Origin: a bacterium
GTDB taxonomy: Bacteria > Planctomycetota > Planctomycetia > Isosphaerales > Isosphaeraceae
DNA: 64,000 nt
Reading direction: 5' to 3'
NCBI GenBank assembly: GCA_016125085.1
Contig: WGMM01000033.1
Span: 160,792-224,791 of the forward strand
Below the pieces are notes generated by a model. It did no database searches. It was not told where the DNA came from and saw only the letters and a program-made list of their open reading frames with translations. Shown one piece after another: positions 42,360 to 51,595 of this stretch (position 1 is its first letter; every line of letters starts with the position of its first letter). A program made the position numbers and the translations under genes.

Positions 42360-44471
42360 TCAGTGCGGATCGGGGCCGGACATCAGCCAGACTTTCCTGC
42401 AACTTTGACCTTCGGCGATGTGAAATTCGTTGCCGGTCTCAAGGCCTGGAATCCGGCCTTCGATATTCATGAACGCCTGTTGAGTGACGACGATTTGATT
42501 CTCGGCATCTCTCGTCGAATCCGATTTCAGATCGACGGCTTTCATCGTCGGACGCCACAAGGACCGGAAAAATTCCTGATGCCCAATCGTTCCGCTGCTG
42601 ATCGGGCCCGAATTGATGCCACTGGTCACCGAGAGATTCGTGTGATTCCCTTCGTCGAATTTCCGTAAAATGTGAATAAGATCGTTCGCGAATCTTACCA
42701 TTTCGCACGTGCCAGGGTCTGGAAGATCTTCGAGACCGCTGATCGCAAAACAGCTTCCGCCACCATTCGCGAGGGTACGTATGCCGTACTTTCCGGCGGC
42801 TTCCTCGATCATTTCATGGAGCGATTCCATCAGGCCGATCGCGATGTCAGGTTCGATGCGTTTGTACATCGACTTGATACCATGAATTCGAGAATATGAG
42901 ACAGTCACCTCTCCATGAAAACCGGTGCCTTCCGCGACATGGGGGCCTCCCCACAATCTCGAAATGACGTCGGGCGGCATCATCGTTTCCAGCAGGCATT
43001 CGTTCTCGTAATTCGTCTTTCGATTGCCGGCCCTTTCTTTTTCCACACCTTCGGCCATTTCATTGAACGTGTGGCCGAGGGTTTCCAGCTCATCGCCTGT
43101 GTCGACTTTCACTCTGACATCTTTGAAGCCGGAACCCAGCGATCGGGCAGCCATCGTCATTCGCTCGATCGGTTCGACAAGACTGCCGCCTAGCCAGATC
43201 GACAATATCGCTGCGATCGACAGAATTCCTGATGTCAAAGCGATCAGCCAGGACCCCAGCTTTCGAATCGGTAAATAGGCCTCTTCTTCCTGAATCAGGG
43301 CGACGATGCCCCATCGAACGTCGTCGAGTTCGAGCGGCGCGTTACTGGCGATGACTCTTTCGCCCAGGTAACCGACGGGTGTCCACGTGAATGCGCCTTT
43401 TTCGAAAATCGTTCGCACGGCATTCGCTTGCCGGGGAACGGTCAGCACCGTCGTTTCGTAACGTTCGATATCCTGAATGACGCCTGGGGCCATGCCGGAA
43501 GTGTGCAAGACTTCCAGATATTTCGATCGGTTCTCGAGAAAAAATCTCGATTCCGTTCTCATCATCGTATCTTCGCCCACAAGGAAAATTTCGCCGGTTC
43601 GGCCCAGAGAGAGTGGGCTTCGAGTTTCGTCCGTATTCACGATGTCATCGAAACGTTCGTTCGATAACCTGAATACCGCGATGCCGGCCAATTCCTTTTC
43701 ATCGAAGATCGGGCAAACGAGGAATGCCGAAGGTTTATAACGCAAAGGCACATAGCGTTCGAAATCCACCAGCCTCGCCTTCGAGGACTCAGGGTTCGAA
43801 ACGAGATTCCGGACCGCTTCGGAAAGCCTGGTCTTCGCCAGGTCTCCCTCGAAAAGACTCACTCCATAGTCGATTCCCGGCTCAAGTGATAAGATCGTGA
43901 TTCCCGTTTTCGGGTGAACGATCCGGATATCAAGGAAATCGAGCGTTCTGGCCATGTCCTGCAGTTTTGATCTCAGATTCGCGAAACTCGATTCGAAATC
44001 CGCGAATTCCTGATTCCTTGGGTTCTCCGAATTGTTTCCCGATACCAAGTGATGAAATTGTAGAAACTGGCCCAGGTCAGTTGATGGATAGAGCGAATCG
44101 AGCTTGAGAGGTTCACTCGACAACTTCGAAAGCGGTGTCATGACTTCCGTCCGATAATAATTCTCAAGGGCCCCTCGCTGAGCGTCCGTCAGCTTGCCAG
44201 GCCGCAGTTTTTCGAACGCATCGGAAAGGTTTGCGACTTCCTCCGCGTACCACGCATTCTGAGTCAACATCAGAGCATGTTTACGAAGATGATCCACATA
44301 ATAAACCACCTCATATTGCTTCCATGCACGAATCGATTCGAATCTGGCGAAAAGTTCCTCTTGAAGTATCCACTTCGAAGTAAAGAAAGATAAGGCAGAA
44401 AGCAATATCGTACTACTCAGAGTCAGGGCCAGAATCGATACGATGATTTTCCTGCGAATGCTTCGGCGCAT
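42360..44471 (-). CDS. Membrane receptor with HAMP and degenerate class III cyclase domain
   Basis: 703 residues. TM1 (IIVSILALTLSSTILLSAL) and TM2 (LIALTSGILSIAAILSIWLGG) enclose a large extracytoplasmic region of double-Cache type (about 32-400, with GRTGEIFLVGEDTMMR). A HAMP domain follows (EPIERMTMAARSLGSG to HTFNEMAEGV), then the cyclase linker LLETMMPPDVISRLW and a cyclase-like domain. The first metal-binding Asp is missing (VTVSYSRIHGIKS), the second too (LANGGGSCFAISG), and the Asn/Arg transition-state pair is not visible (LWRPTMKAVDL). It probably senses a small molecule and signals by protein contact rather than making cAMP. Confidence 0.82.
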   Translation of the reverse strand: MRRSIRRKIIVSILALTLSSTILLSALSFFTSKWILQEELFARFESIRAWKQYEVVYYVDHLRKHALMLTQNAWYAEEVANLSDAFEKLRPGKLTDAQRGALENYYRTEVMTPLSKLSSEPLKLDSLYPSTDLGQFLQFHHLVSGNNSENPRNQEFADFESSFANLRSKLQDMARTLDFLDIRIVHPKTGITILSLEPGIDYGVSLFEGDLAKTRLSEAVRNLVSNPESSKARLVDFERYVPLRYKPSAFLVCPIFDEKELAGIAVFRLSNERFDDIVNTDETRSPLSLGRTGEIFLVGEDTMMRTESRFFLENRSKYLEVLHTSGMAPGVIQDIERYETTVLTVPRQANAVRTIFEKGAFTWTPVGYLGERVIASNAPLELDDVRWGIVALIQEEEAYLPIRKLGSWLIALTSGILSIAAILSIWLGGSLVEPIERMTMAARSLGSGFKDVRVKVDTGDELETLGHTFNEMAEGVEKERAGNRKTNYENECLLETMMPPDVISRLWGGPHVAEGTGFHGEVTVSYSRIHGIKSMYKRIEPDIAIGLMESLHEMIEEAAGKYGIRTLANGGGSCFAISGLEDLPDPGTCEMVRFANDLIHILRKFDEGNHTNLSVTSGINSGPISSGTIGHQEFFRSLWRPTMKAVDLKSDSTRDAENQIVVTQQAFMNIEGRIPGLETGNEFHIAEGQSCRKVWLMSGPDPH

Positions 44472-44940
44472 ACGTTCACCCGTTTTGAATCATCTGAACA
44501 AATGATGGCGTCTCCGAATCGATCGGAACTGATCCCAGTCGATCTGAAAACCGTTCATGGCAGATTCAGGAGTTGACATCTGATAGACGACGCACGTCGA
44601 GATATTTCGATGATCGATGAGGTTGCTTCAGCTCGCAAGCGAACCGAGGCTTATCGCGGAGTACCGTATCTCGCAATGATCCGAATTGAAGCCACATGCG
44701 TTTGCTGAGTCCAAGCATGCACGTGCTATCTTTTCAAGATAGGCGATTCACGATCCTTGACGAGCTTTGAAGGAGTCCGTCATCATCATACATGAAGATG
44801 TCTAAAGAAGAATACTTGGGTCATGTGCTCGAGTCAACCGGTTCCGCCGACAAAATGTTTACGAATTCTCGACTTCCGCACGAGCGAGATGGGCGATCGG
44901 AAGTGACGAGGTGCGATGGTCCGCCGAATGTTCAGGGAAT
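44472..44940. other. Gene-free spacer, about 470 bp
   Basis: No convincing gene on either strand. It should hold the promoter of the receptor at its left. An inverted repeat TATCTTTTCAAGATA lies near 44726-44740 and could be an operator or weak stem-loop. Confidence 0.45.
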
Positions 44941-46485
44941 TCAGGGCCGGGCACGTCCGATTCGGATGATCGAAAGAACGAAAATGAGTTGGGTGCCGGC
45001 CAGAATACAGGCCCACAGTCGCACATCGGTAGTGAAGTTCGACAATCCGGCTTCAGAGAGCCATTCGGAAAGGAAAACTCGAGCGAACGGCTCGCCGGGC
45101 CAGAACATCGGCGGACGACCTTCGAGCCAGATCGGCACAACGGCGTCTCGCAATGGCCTGGCGATATCCTGTGAGATCCGCCCGCCCACGCTCAGGCAGA
45201 GCGAATTGATGACCCATCCCCAGACGAATGTCGGCACGATCGCGAATCGCACGAATTTCGAACGACAGCCATATCCTGCTGCCAATGCCGCCCAGGGCAG
45301 AGCCGTCACGAGCAGGCGCGGACCAGTGGACCAGCCGCCCGTCCATTCCGGGTAAGAGAGATTCACCCAAAGTGGCACGGCGACACCCGCCAGGGAAATC
45401 CAGAACGCCGGCCACAGCCGATCCCGCAGCATCAGGCCCCAGCCTGGCACCGCCAGAGCCGCCCAGGGAGCGTAAAAGAGAAGGCCCCGGTATTCGCCCC
45501 ACAGCAGAGGTTTGAGTTTCGAAAAATCAGGGTTTTTCAATCCGAGAGGATTTTCGGCGGAATGGACCTCGGCGAATTGCTTTGTGGCGTGGTAAAAATA
45601 CCCCATGTCGAGTGGCGATCCGAAGGCGACGTAATTGTAAACGAACAGCGCTAATGCGGCCGGAATAGCCCCCAGAATCATCATGACGGCCATGTCCGTA
45701 AGGTTTTTCAGGTTCGTCGAACGACTCAACGCCACGATACCGATGATGATCGCAAACGGAGCCTGCGCCAATTCGACAAGGACGCCCAGCCCTGCCGAAA
45801 AGCCAATGACGAAAGCCCGCTGCTTCGAAATACCTTGCTCTTGATTGGTCATGACCATCGCGCCCGCCAGCACCATACACGCAGATGAAACCGCGTGGCC
45901 ATACGCCAATGTGGCATAGACGGCCAAAGGAGAGGCCCAGATCGCTGCAATAGCTGCCAGGACGGCCCATGATCGCGGAACATCGATCCTTATGAGAATA
46001 TTCGAAAGAATGACGGCGATGCAGGCCGTGGCGAGTCCGCTGCTGAACCAGGTGACCCAGGCATCGGCGGGCCAGTGGGGAAAACCGTCCTTGCCCAGAG
46101 GATGATCCGCGAAGCCGAAAAGCTTCTTGCCGACAAAATACGCGGGGGTCGCCAGAAGTGAATATCCCGGTGCCTTGTCGCTGTAGTAATGGCCGTCCTT
46201 GAAGGCCAGGTCACCGGTCTGTTTGTCGAGGCCGTCGATCGAAAGCGAGCCCCGGTCGCCGAGAGCGTAAACCAGCATCAGGCGGCTGGCGACGTTCCAG
46301 TCCCGCGCCTGCAGATACCATCCCGACGAAAGCCAGACCGCCAGAAAGATTGCGATGGCGATGCTCCGCGACTGCCCGCGCACACCATTCGAAATTCCGG
46401 CGACATCGACCTGTCGCGATTGGGCCGATGCATGGCTCGCATGCCGTTCCGGCTTGTCCTTTTCGGTCGTCGGTCGATCAGGCAT
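44941..46485 (-). CDS. Polytopic membrane protein, GT-C-like
   Basis: 514 residues with about ten or more hydrophobic helices (SIAIAIFLAVWLSSGWYL, WVTWFSSGLATACIAVILSN, AVLAAIAAIWASPLAVYATLAYG, AFVIGFSAGLGVLVELAQAP). The large loop after TM1 (DRGSLSIDGLDKQTGDLAFKDG, YYSDKAPGYSLLATP) resembles the first-loop region of GT-C glycosyltransferases, which use polyprenyl-phosphate sugars. Its start overlaps the end of the upstream gene by 8 bp, so the two are coupled. Acceptor unknown. Conservative call: GT-C-like membrane protein. Confidence 0.7.
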   Translation of the reverse strand: MPDRPTTEKDKPERHASHASAQSRQVDVAGISNGVRGQSRSIAIAIFLAVWLSSGWYLQARDWNVASRLMLVYALGDRGSLSIDGLDKQTGDLAFKDGHYYSDKAPGYSLLATPAYFVGKKLFGFADHPLGKDGFPHWPADAWVTWFSSGLATACIAVILSNILIRIDVPRSWAVLAAIAAIWASPLAVYATLAYGHAVSSACMVLAGAMVMTNQEQGISKQRAFVIGFSAGLGVLVELAQAPFAIIIGIVALSRSTNLKNLTDMAVMMILGAIPAALALFVYNYVAFGSPLDMGYFYHATKQFAEVHSAENPLGLKNPDFSKLKPLLWGEYRGLLFYAPWAALAVPGWGLMLRDRLWPAFWISLAGVAVPLWVNLSYPEWTGGWSTGPRLLVTALPWAALAAGYGCRSKFVRFAIVPTFVWGWVINSLCLSVGGRISQDIARPLRDAVVPIWLEGRPPMFWPGEPFARVFLSEWLSEAGLSNFTTDVRLWACILAGTQLIFVLSIIRIGRARP

Positions 46486-47794
46486 CGGCTCGCTCCGGTT
46501 TCCTTCTCATGCGTACCCAGGCCGATCGGATAATGAAATCCGCGAAGCCCGAGGCCAGAACGATCGATGGGACGACGATCGGCAGATAATAACGATTCCA
46601 GGCAAGCGGCAGAAACGCCCCGACCGTAATGACAGCCAGGCCGAACCAGACGAGGAGATATGGCCCGGCTTCGGTTTGCGGATTGCGACGGTCGCGCCAG
46701 GCCAGCACGGCCCCGGCAACGACGATGGGAAGCCAGATAACAACGGGCCAGTCCTGGGCGATTTCGAACCGGTTTACGGAATTGTCGTATCGTGGCCCGA
46801 ACGGCGAAAATCGCCCGAAGCCCTGAATCGCCAAAGCAGCGGCCTTTTGTGGCAGGGTGGTCAAGGCATCGTGGGGGAATTGGTTCTGGCCAATGGAGGA
46901 GACATCGATTCGGTGCTTCAGTACCTGATAGACCCGTTCGACGACCGTTTTCGATTCGTATTCCGCGAAGTTCGAGTCATTCAGCCCCTTCGGCTCGCCG
47001 TAGAAAAATGGATTGAGCCCCAGAAAGACGATCACGCCGGCCAGGGCAGCGAGGGCCGCGTAACCGACCGAGAGGGCTTTCGTCCGCCCAGCGGCCATTC
47101 CTGCCCAGGCAACGATCACCATGCCCGCCAGCAGGCCGTTGAGTTTCGATGAAGCCGCCAGGCCCACGAAAATTCCCGCGAGCGCTGCACGCAGCCAAAC
47201 TCGACGGCAGCCGAAGAGAATGCCCAGGAAAAGAGCCAGGGCGACCGTCACGCCCATTTCGGTTGGTACGTCGGCCATGGCCCTTCGTGCGTGCGTGCGA
47301 AAGAGAGGATGGATCGTGAGCAACCCCATAGCGAAAAGCGAGGCCCGCATGCCACGCCATCGGAATGCGATGCGGCCCGTCGCGATGACGGTAAACATGC
47401 CGCAAAGCGCGATAGGCATTCGAGCGTGCCAGAGCGATTCCGGCGTTTCGAACCGTTTGCGAGTGTCGCCGTACCAGGACCGCATGGCGGCGGGGCCGGG
47501 GCGTGAATCGCCACCCGCGACAAGGCCGCCCCAAACAAGATACTTCGTAAATGGCGGCAAGTCGTAACCGGCATATTCGAACCAGAGCACGGAATCATGA
47601 TCGCCGGTGAAGAAAAGATCGCCGAAGTAGGCCTGGCTGACATAGGCCGATTCGTCGACGAAGTGCGGTTCGCGGCTGAGACCGATGAAAAAGCTCAATC
47701 CGCAAAGGATTCCGACGATCGTGACGATACAGGATCGCCATGGGCCGCGGTAATCTCCACAAAGGTTGACGGTGGTAGCGGACGTATCGTTCAT
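46478..47794 (-). CDS. ArnT/PMT-like glycosyltransferase (GT39-like)
   Basis: 438 residues from ATG 47794; a 48-codon extension to 47938 has no support and overlaps the divergent gene. About ten membrane helices. After TM1 comes SREPHFVDESAYVSQAYFG with the DE acidic pair typical of PMT/ArnT enzymes, and later ARRAMADVPTEMGVTV, another conserved segment. Such enzymes transfer mannose or aminoarabinose from undecaprenyl-phosphate sugars to proteins or lipids on the outer side of the membrane. It overlaps the next membrane protein by 8 bp. Substrate unknown. Confidence 0.82.
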   Translation of the reverse strand: MNDTSATTVNLCGDYRGPWRSCIVTIVGILCGLSFFIGLSREPHFVDESAYVSQAYFGDLFFTGDHDSVLWFEYAGYDLPPFTKYLVWGGLVAGGDSRPGPAAMRSWYGDTRKRFETPESLWHARMPIALCGMFTVIATGRIAFRWRGMRASLFAMGLLTIHPLFRTHARRAMADVPTEMGVTVALALFLGILFGCRRVWLRAALAGIFVGLAASSKLNGLLAGMVIVAWAGMAAGRTKALSVGYAALAALAGVIVFLGLNPFFYGEPKGLNDSNFAEYESKTVVERVYQVLKHRIDVSSIGQNQFPHDALTTLPQKAAALAIQGFGRFSPFGPRYDNSVNRFEIAQDWPVVIWLPIVVAGAVLAWRDRRNPQTEAGPYLLVWFGLAVITVGAFLPLAWNRYYLPIVVPSIVLASGFADFIIRSAWVRMRRKPERADA

Positions 47795-47995
47795 GGCCGG
47801 GGGGTGCTCTGCCGCATCGATTTGGATGTTGGCCGTCCGTGATTCATATTTCCGTTGAGCGGTATATCGGATGAGTCGCCACCGGAATTCATGGAAGCGG
47901 CTCGATTCATCCTTGCACGGCGGCATGCGAACACGCAAGGGCAGGGATACCGCGGCAGTACACCTTGCGATTACTCACTGGGGAGTTTGGTCGAG

Positions 47996-48517
47996 ATGGC
48001 ACACCAAGGTCAATCCGAATCCGGCATCGCGCCTCGGCGCGAGTTTCTCAGAAAAATGGCTGTCATGGCCCTCATCGGCACCATGCTCGGGGTAAACTCG
48101 GGCTGTCGTTCCGGCACGGCCGGCGGTCTCGCAGGTCGCATCCGCGACTGCCGATTGTTCAATATTTTCCGCCGCACGCCTCAAACGGTCGTCGCCAGCG
48201 ACCCGTGCTGCGGCGGAGTGGTCTCCGGAGCGGTCGTCTCCACCGGCGACCCGTGCGGCACGCCTGTCGTATCGACGATCGACCCCTGTGCCACAACTGG
48301 CGCCACCGTCATTCAGCAACAAGGCGCGATCATTCAGACCACTCCTTCGGGCGTCACGGTTCCTTCGGGTTCCATGGCCGTTCCTGACCTGGCCCCGCTG
48401 GACAATCGCCCGACCAGCAACCTGGACCCGAAAGGCACCAGTCTGAACAAGCCGGCGATCGTTCCGCCCTCGACGCTTCAGGCCAAAACGACCTCAGCAA
48501 ATATGAATTATCGCTGA
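47996..48517 (+). CDS. Lipoprotein with repeated DPC motifs
   Basis: 173 residues from ATG 47996, supported by GGGGAG upstream; the open frame begins at 47855. A signal segment (MAVMALIGTMLGVNSGC) ends in a lipobox-like LGVNSGC. The mature part is low in complexity, with repeated Asp-Pro-Cys units (ASDPCCGGVVSG, STGDPCGTPVV, IDPCATTG) then Pro/Thr/Ser-rich tail. The cysteines may cross-link or bind metal. It ends before a strong terminator. It lies divergently from the glycosyltransferase pair. No family known. Confidence 0.65.
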   Translation: MAHQGQSESGIAPRREFLRKMAVMALIGTMLGVNSGCRSGTAGGLAGRIRDCRLFNIFRRTPQTVVASDPCCGGVVSGAVVSTGDPCGTPVVSTIDPCATTGATVIQQQGAIIQTTPSGVTVPSGSMAVPDLAPLDNRPTSNLDPKGTSLNKPAIVPPSTLQAKTTSANMNYR

Positions 48518-48581
48518 TTCGCACGGATTCGATTCCACCTGCAAATCAGCTGCTCGAAGAATTCGTATTCCGAACCCTGGT

Positions 48582-48630
48582 GACCCCTGACCGCGATATC
48601 CCCTGTCGCGGTCAAGGGGGTCTTTCTTTT
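48582..48630 (+). terminator. Rho-independent terminator of lipoprotein gene
   Basis: Long stem: GACCCCTGACCGCGA pairs with TCGCGGTCAAGGGGGTC (one bulged A), followed by TTTCTTTT. Lies 65 bp past the lipoprotein stop. Confidence 0.88.
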
Positions 48631-48752
48631 GTTTCGGCATGAACGGGCAAATCGGTTTTCGGTCGAGATGCGTTGGTTCAGCTATTACCAAATGAGATGG
48701 GAATGACTTGCCTAGATTCACGTGCCACGGTAATTCACGATTCTTTCCTGGC

Positions 48753-48780
48753 TTGTACTACCTGCGGTTCGCTCTATAAT
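48753..48780 (+). promoter_or_regulatory. Putative sigma-70 promoter of DUF1501 operon
   Basis: TTGTAC (48753-48758), 16-bp spacer, perfect TATAAT (48775-48780). The transcript would begin about 60 bases before ATG 48849. Confidence 0.6.
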
Positions 48781-48848
48781 AAGGTGAGCGAAGAAGTTCG
48801 CCCCCGCCATATCGCCCGCCCGAAAGCCTTTTCCAGGACTACCGAGCC

Positions 48849-50228
48849 ATGTACCAGCCTGATGCGAACCTTCTGCGAACGCTATCCCGTCGCGGTTGCC
48901 TGCAGATCGGCGGTGCGGGGCTGGTCGGTATCCATTTGCCTGGACTTATGGCGGCTCGTCAGGCGAGCGCGTCGGTGCAGAATCCTCAGGCGAAAAAGCC
49001 GAAGTCAGTCATACTGATTCTTTTGAGCGGCGGCCTGGGCCAGCATGATTCCTTCGACATGAAACCCGAGGCACCCGACGGAATTCGCAGCGATTTTTCG
49101 CCGATCGCGACATCCGTGCCTGGTATTCGAATTTGCGAGCACATGCCTGAACTCGCCCGCCGGGCCGACCGATATGCGATCGTCCGCAGCATGGCCCACC
49201 GGGAAGGCAATCACCTGGTGGCCGTGCATCACGTGCTCACGGGCAAGCCTTCGTTTCCACGGGGAGCCAGCGACCTGGACAGAGTCGCTTCACGCGACGA
49301 TTTCCCCTGCTATGCCGGCGTACTCGACCACGAACGGCCCCGATCCGACGGCATCCCCAACGGCGTTTCGCTGCCGACGAAATTGATCGAAGGGCCGCTG
49401 ACCTGGCCAGGTCAGGATGCCGGTTTCCTCGGCCCCCGATATGATCCCTGGCAGCTCAGGCTCGACCCGAACAGCCCTGAATCGAAAGACGACTCACTGG
49501 CACTGCCTGAAGGACTCGATTCCGCGAGGCTGCATCTTCGTAAGCATCTGCTGGGGCAAACCTCCCCGGCAGTGCCTGGCGACTCGTTCGCTGATCAGCA
49601 GGAAGCGGCCCTGGCTCTCATCTCAAGCGGCAAAGTCGGTGCGGCGCTCGATCTGGCGAAAGAAGATCCGCGACTCGTCGACCGCTACGGCCGCCATTCG
49701 TTCGGCAGGTCGCTCCTGATGGCACGAAGGCTCGTTCAGGCGGGCGTGCCGATCGTCCAGGCCAGCATGGGCATCGTGCAGACCTGGGACACGCACACCG
49801 ATAACTTCGGACGTCTGAAGAACGCCTTGTTGCCGCCTCTTGACCGTGCCGTTTCCGCCCTTTTCGACGACCTGCAGGCCCAGGGGCTCTGGAACGATAC
49901 GCTGGTGGTGATGTTGGGAGAATTCGGCCGCACGCCGCGTATTTCGAAACTCACGCCCAATGACATTCCTGGCCGCGATCACTGGCCAGCCGTGTTTTCG
50001 GCCATTTTCGCCGGCGGCGGCGTGCAGGGCGGCCAGGTGATCGGCAAGTCGGACGGCATGGGGGCCTACCCGGTGACCCGTACCTTCGGCCCGCCCGATC
50101 TCGCAGCGACGATTTACGATGCGCTTGGCGTCGATACCGGCACGACACTGTACGACCGGCTCGGACGGCCCCTGCGGCTGACCGAAGGCGAGCCGATCAT
50201 GCCGATTTACACCGGCGCAGCCATATGA
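48849..50228 (+). CDS. DUF1501 family exported protein
   Basis: 459 residues. N-terminus LSRRGCLQIGGAGLVGIH is a twin-arginine-type signal. Family hallmarks: VILILLSGGLGQHDSFDMKP, IRSDFSPIATSVPGIRICEHMP, IVRSMAHREGNHLVAVHHVLTG, DRYGRHSFGRSLLMARRL, VVMLGEFGRTPRIS, GRDHWPAVFSAIFAGG. It is homologous to 40778-42133. It ends in a 4-bp overlap with a metallophosphoesterase gene, so both exported proteins should be made together; this suggests a shared phosphate- or sulfate-ester pathway, which is inference. Confidence 0.9.
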   Translation: MYQPDANLLRTLSRRGCLQIGGAGLVGIHLPGLMAARQASASVQNPQAKKPKSVILILLSGGLGQHDSFDMKPEAPDGIRSDFSPIATSVPGIRICEHMPELARRADRYAIVRSMAHREGNHLVAVHHVLTGKPSFPRGASDLDRVASRDDFPCYAGVLDHERPRSDGIPNGVSLPTKLIEGPLTWPGQDAGFLGPRYDPWQLRLDPNSPESKDDSLALPEGLDSARLHLRKHLLGQTSPAVPGDSFADQQEAALALISSGKVGAALDLAKEDPRLVDRYGRHSFGRSLLMARRLVQAGVPIVQASMGIVQTWDTHTDNFGRLKNALLPPLDRAVSALFDDLQAQGLWNDTLVVMLGEFGRTPRISKLTPNDIPGRDHWPAVFSAIFAGGGVQGGQVIGKSDGMGAYPVTRTFGPPDLAATIYDALGVDTGTTLYDRLGRPLRLTEGEPIMPIYTGAAI

Positions 50229-51244
50229 ATCGGTCGCCTGACTCCATTTCGAACGGGGTGTTCACGCGGCGGTCCGTCTTTCGGCAAACTGCTGGCTCGC
50301 TCGTCTGGGCGGGCTGCCTGAATTCGCAATCCGTATCGGCAAACGGTTCGAAACCGAAGCTTCGCATCGGCCTGATCGCCGATGTGCACAAGGACATCAT
50401 TCACGATGCCGATGCAAGGCTGTTGGCTTTCGTTGACGCGATGACAGCCGCTCATGCCGATGCTGTCATCCAGCTCGGCGATTTCTGCATCCCCAAGCCA
50501 GAGAATGAGCCGTTTCTCGATATTTTTCGCAAGTTCTCAGGTCCGCGATATCATGTGCTGGGCAATCATGATATGGATGGCGGCTACACGCGCGAGCAGG
50601 CCGTCAAATTCCTCGGCATGCCAGCCCAGTATTACTCGTTCGATCTGGGCGGGTTGCATTTCGTCATCCTCGACGCGAACGATCGTCCGCCAGGGCATAA
50701 GTCCGGATATCCGAAATCAATCGGGCCGGAGCAGCTCGACTGGCTCGAACGCGATCTGGCGGCTTCGAAAGCTGACACATTCGTCTTTTCGCATCAGAGC
50801 CTGGAGCGGCCGTCCTGTATCACGAATCAGGCGGATGTCCGGGCGATTTTCGAAAATGCCCGATTCTCCGACGGCCGGCGAAAAGTCGCAGCCTGTTCGA
50901 ACGGTCACTGGCATATTGACCATGCTCGTGAAATCGGCGGAATTCCGTACGTGCATATCAATTCGGCGTCGTATGTCTGGGTCGAGGACGTTTCGAAACG
51001 CCGGCCAAGATTGTCAGGAGAACTTGGCAGGAAATTTCCGACCGTCGCATCGACGATTCCTTACGTCGATCCGCTTTTCGCGGTTCTGGAAATCGACAGG
51101 GCCGCCGGTCGATTCGAATTCCATGGCAGACAGTCCGCCTGGCTCGGCCCCGGCCCTGACCAGATCGGGTATTCTCCGACGAGTTACCCTGCAGGCTCGA
51201 TGTATCCGGGCGTGCGGAGTCGACACTTCTCATTTCCGACGTGA
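50225..51244 (+). CDS. Exported calcineurin-like metallophosphoesterase
   Basis: 339 residues. An N-terminal FTRRSVFRQTAGSLVWAG segment resembles a Tat signal. Metal-site motifs: IADVHKD (D53, H55), QLGDFCIP (D86), VLGNHDMDGG (N114-H115-D116), VFSHQSLE and SNGHWHIDH. It would cleave phosphomono- or diesters with a dinuclear metal centre outside the cytoplasm. It starts in an ATGA overlap with DUF1501. A weak stem-loop follows the stop. Confidence 0.88.
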   Translation: MNRSPDSISNGVFTRRSVFRQTAGSLVWAGCLNSQSVSANGSKPKLRIGLIADVHKDIIHDADARLLAFVDAMTAAHADAVIQLGDFCIPKPENEPFLDIFRKFSGPRYHVLGNHDMDGGYTREQAVKFLGMPAQYYSFDLGGLHFVILDANDRPPGHKSGYPKSIGPEQLDWLERDLAASKADTFVFSHQSLERPSCITNQADVRAIFENARFSDGRRKVAACSNGHWHIDHAREIGGIPYVHINSASYVWVEDVSKRRPRLSGELGRKFPTVASTIPYVDPLFAVLEIDRAAGRFEFHGRQSAWLGPGPDQIGYSPTSYPAGSMYPGVRSRHFSFPT

Positions 51245-51595
51245 ACTCGTATCGAACAGCTCAGGCGGCGATTAAATCGCCATCATTTCCTTCCGAATCG
51301 ATCGTAATCATCTCGTGGCAAGTGCGCTCGGCCTCAGTCGCGATTGCTCGAAGTCGTCGTTTCGATCGAAATCCATCGAAATTCATCCGAACCTTGCGAT
51401 GCGCGGAAATCGTGGCCAGGGAATCAGCCGATAACAGGACTCGCTGGCAAAGGTATGAATTTCGCCAGGAAAGGTCGGGCTCTCGACTCGGGCGAACTCA
51501 ACGATTAAGCTGTGGTTTCCCGGGCCAACCGTCGCAACTGGCCACGACACCGGGTCCGCTACGTCGATCGCAAGTTTGCTCGGATTCCATTGCCC
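51245..51595. other. Spacer after phosphoesterase
   Basis: No gene. A weak stem GGCGAT-TAA-ATCGCC at 51267-51281 followed by ATCATTTCC may end the upstream operon. The right part precedes the symporter start and should contain its promoter; no clear boxes seen. Confidence 0.45.

Larger units (their letters stand above)
48518..48848. other. Spacer with terminator and promoter
   Basis: No gene. The left half contains the lipoprotein terminator (48582-48630) and the right half a good sigma-70-like promoter (48753-48780) for the DUF1501 operon. Confidence 0.7.

Noticed and set aside
44792..45355. Forward frame of 187 codons partly in a spacer
   Set aside because: Low-complexity polar sequence overlapping the real membrane-protein gene; no motif.
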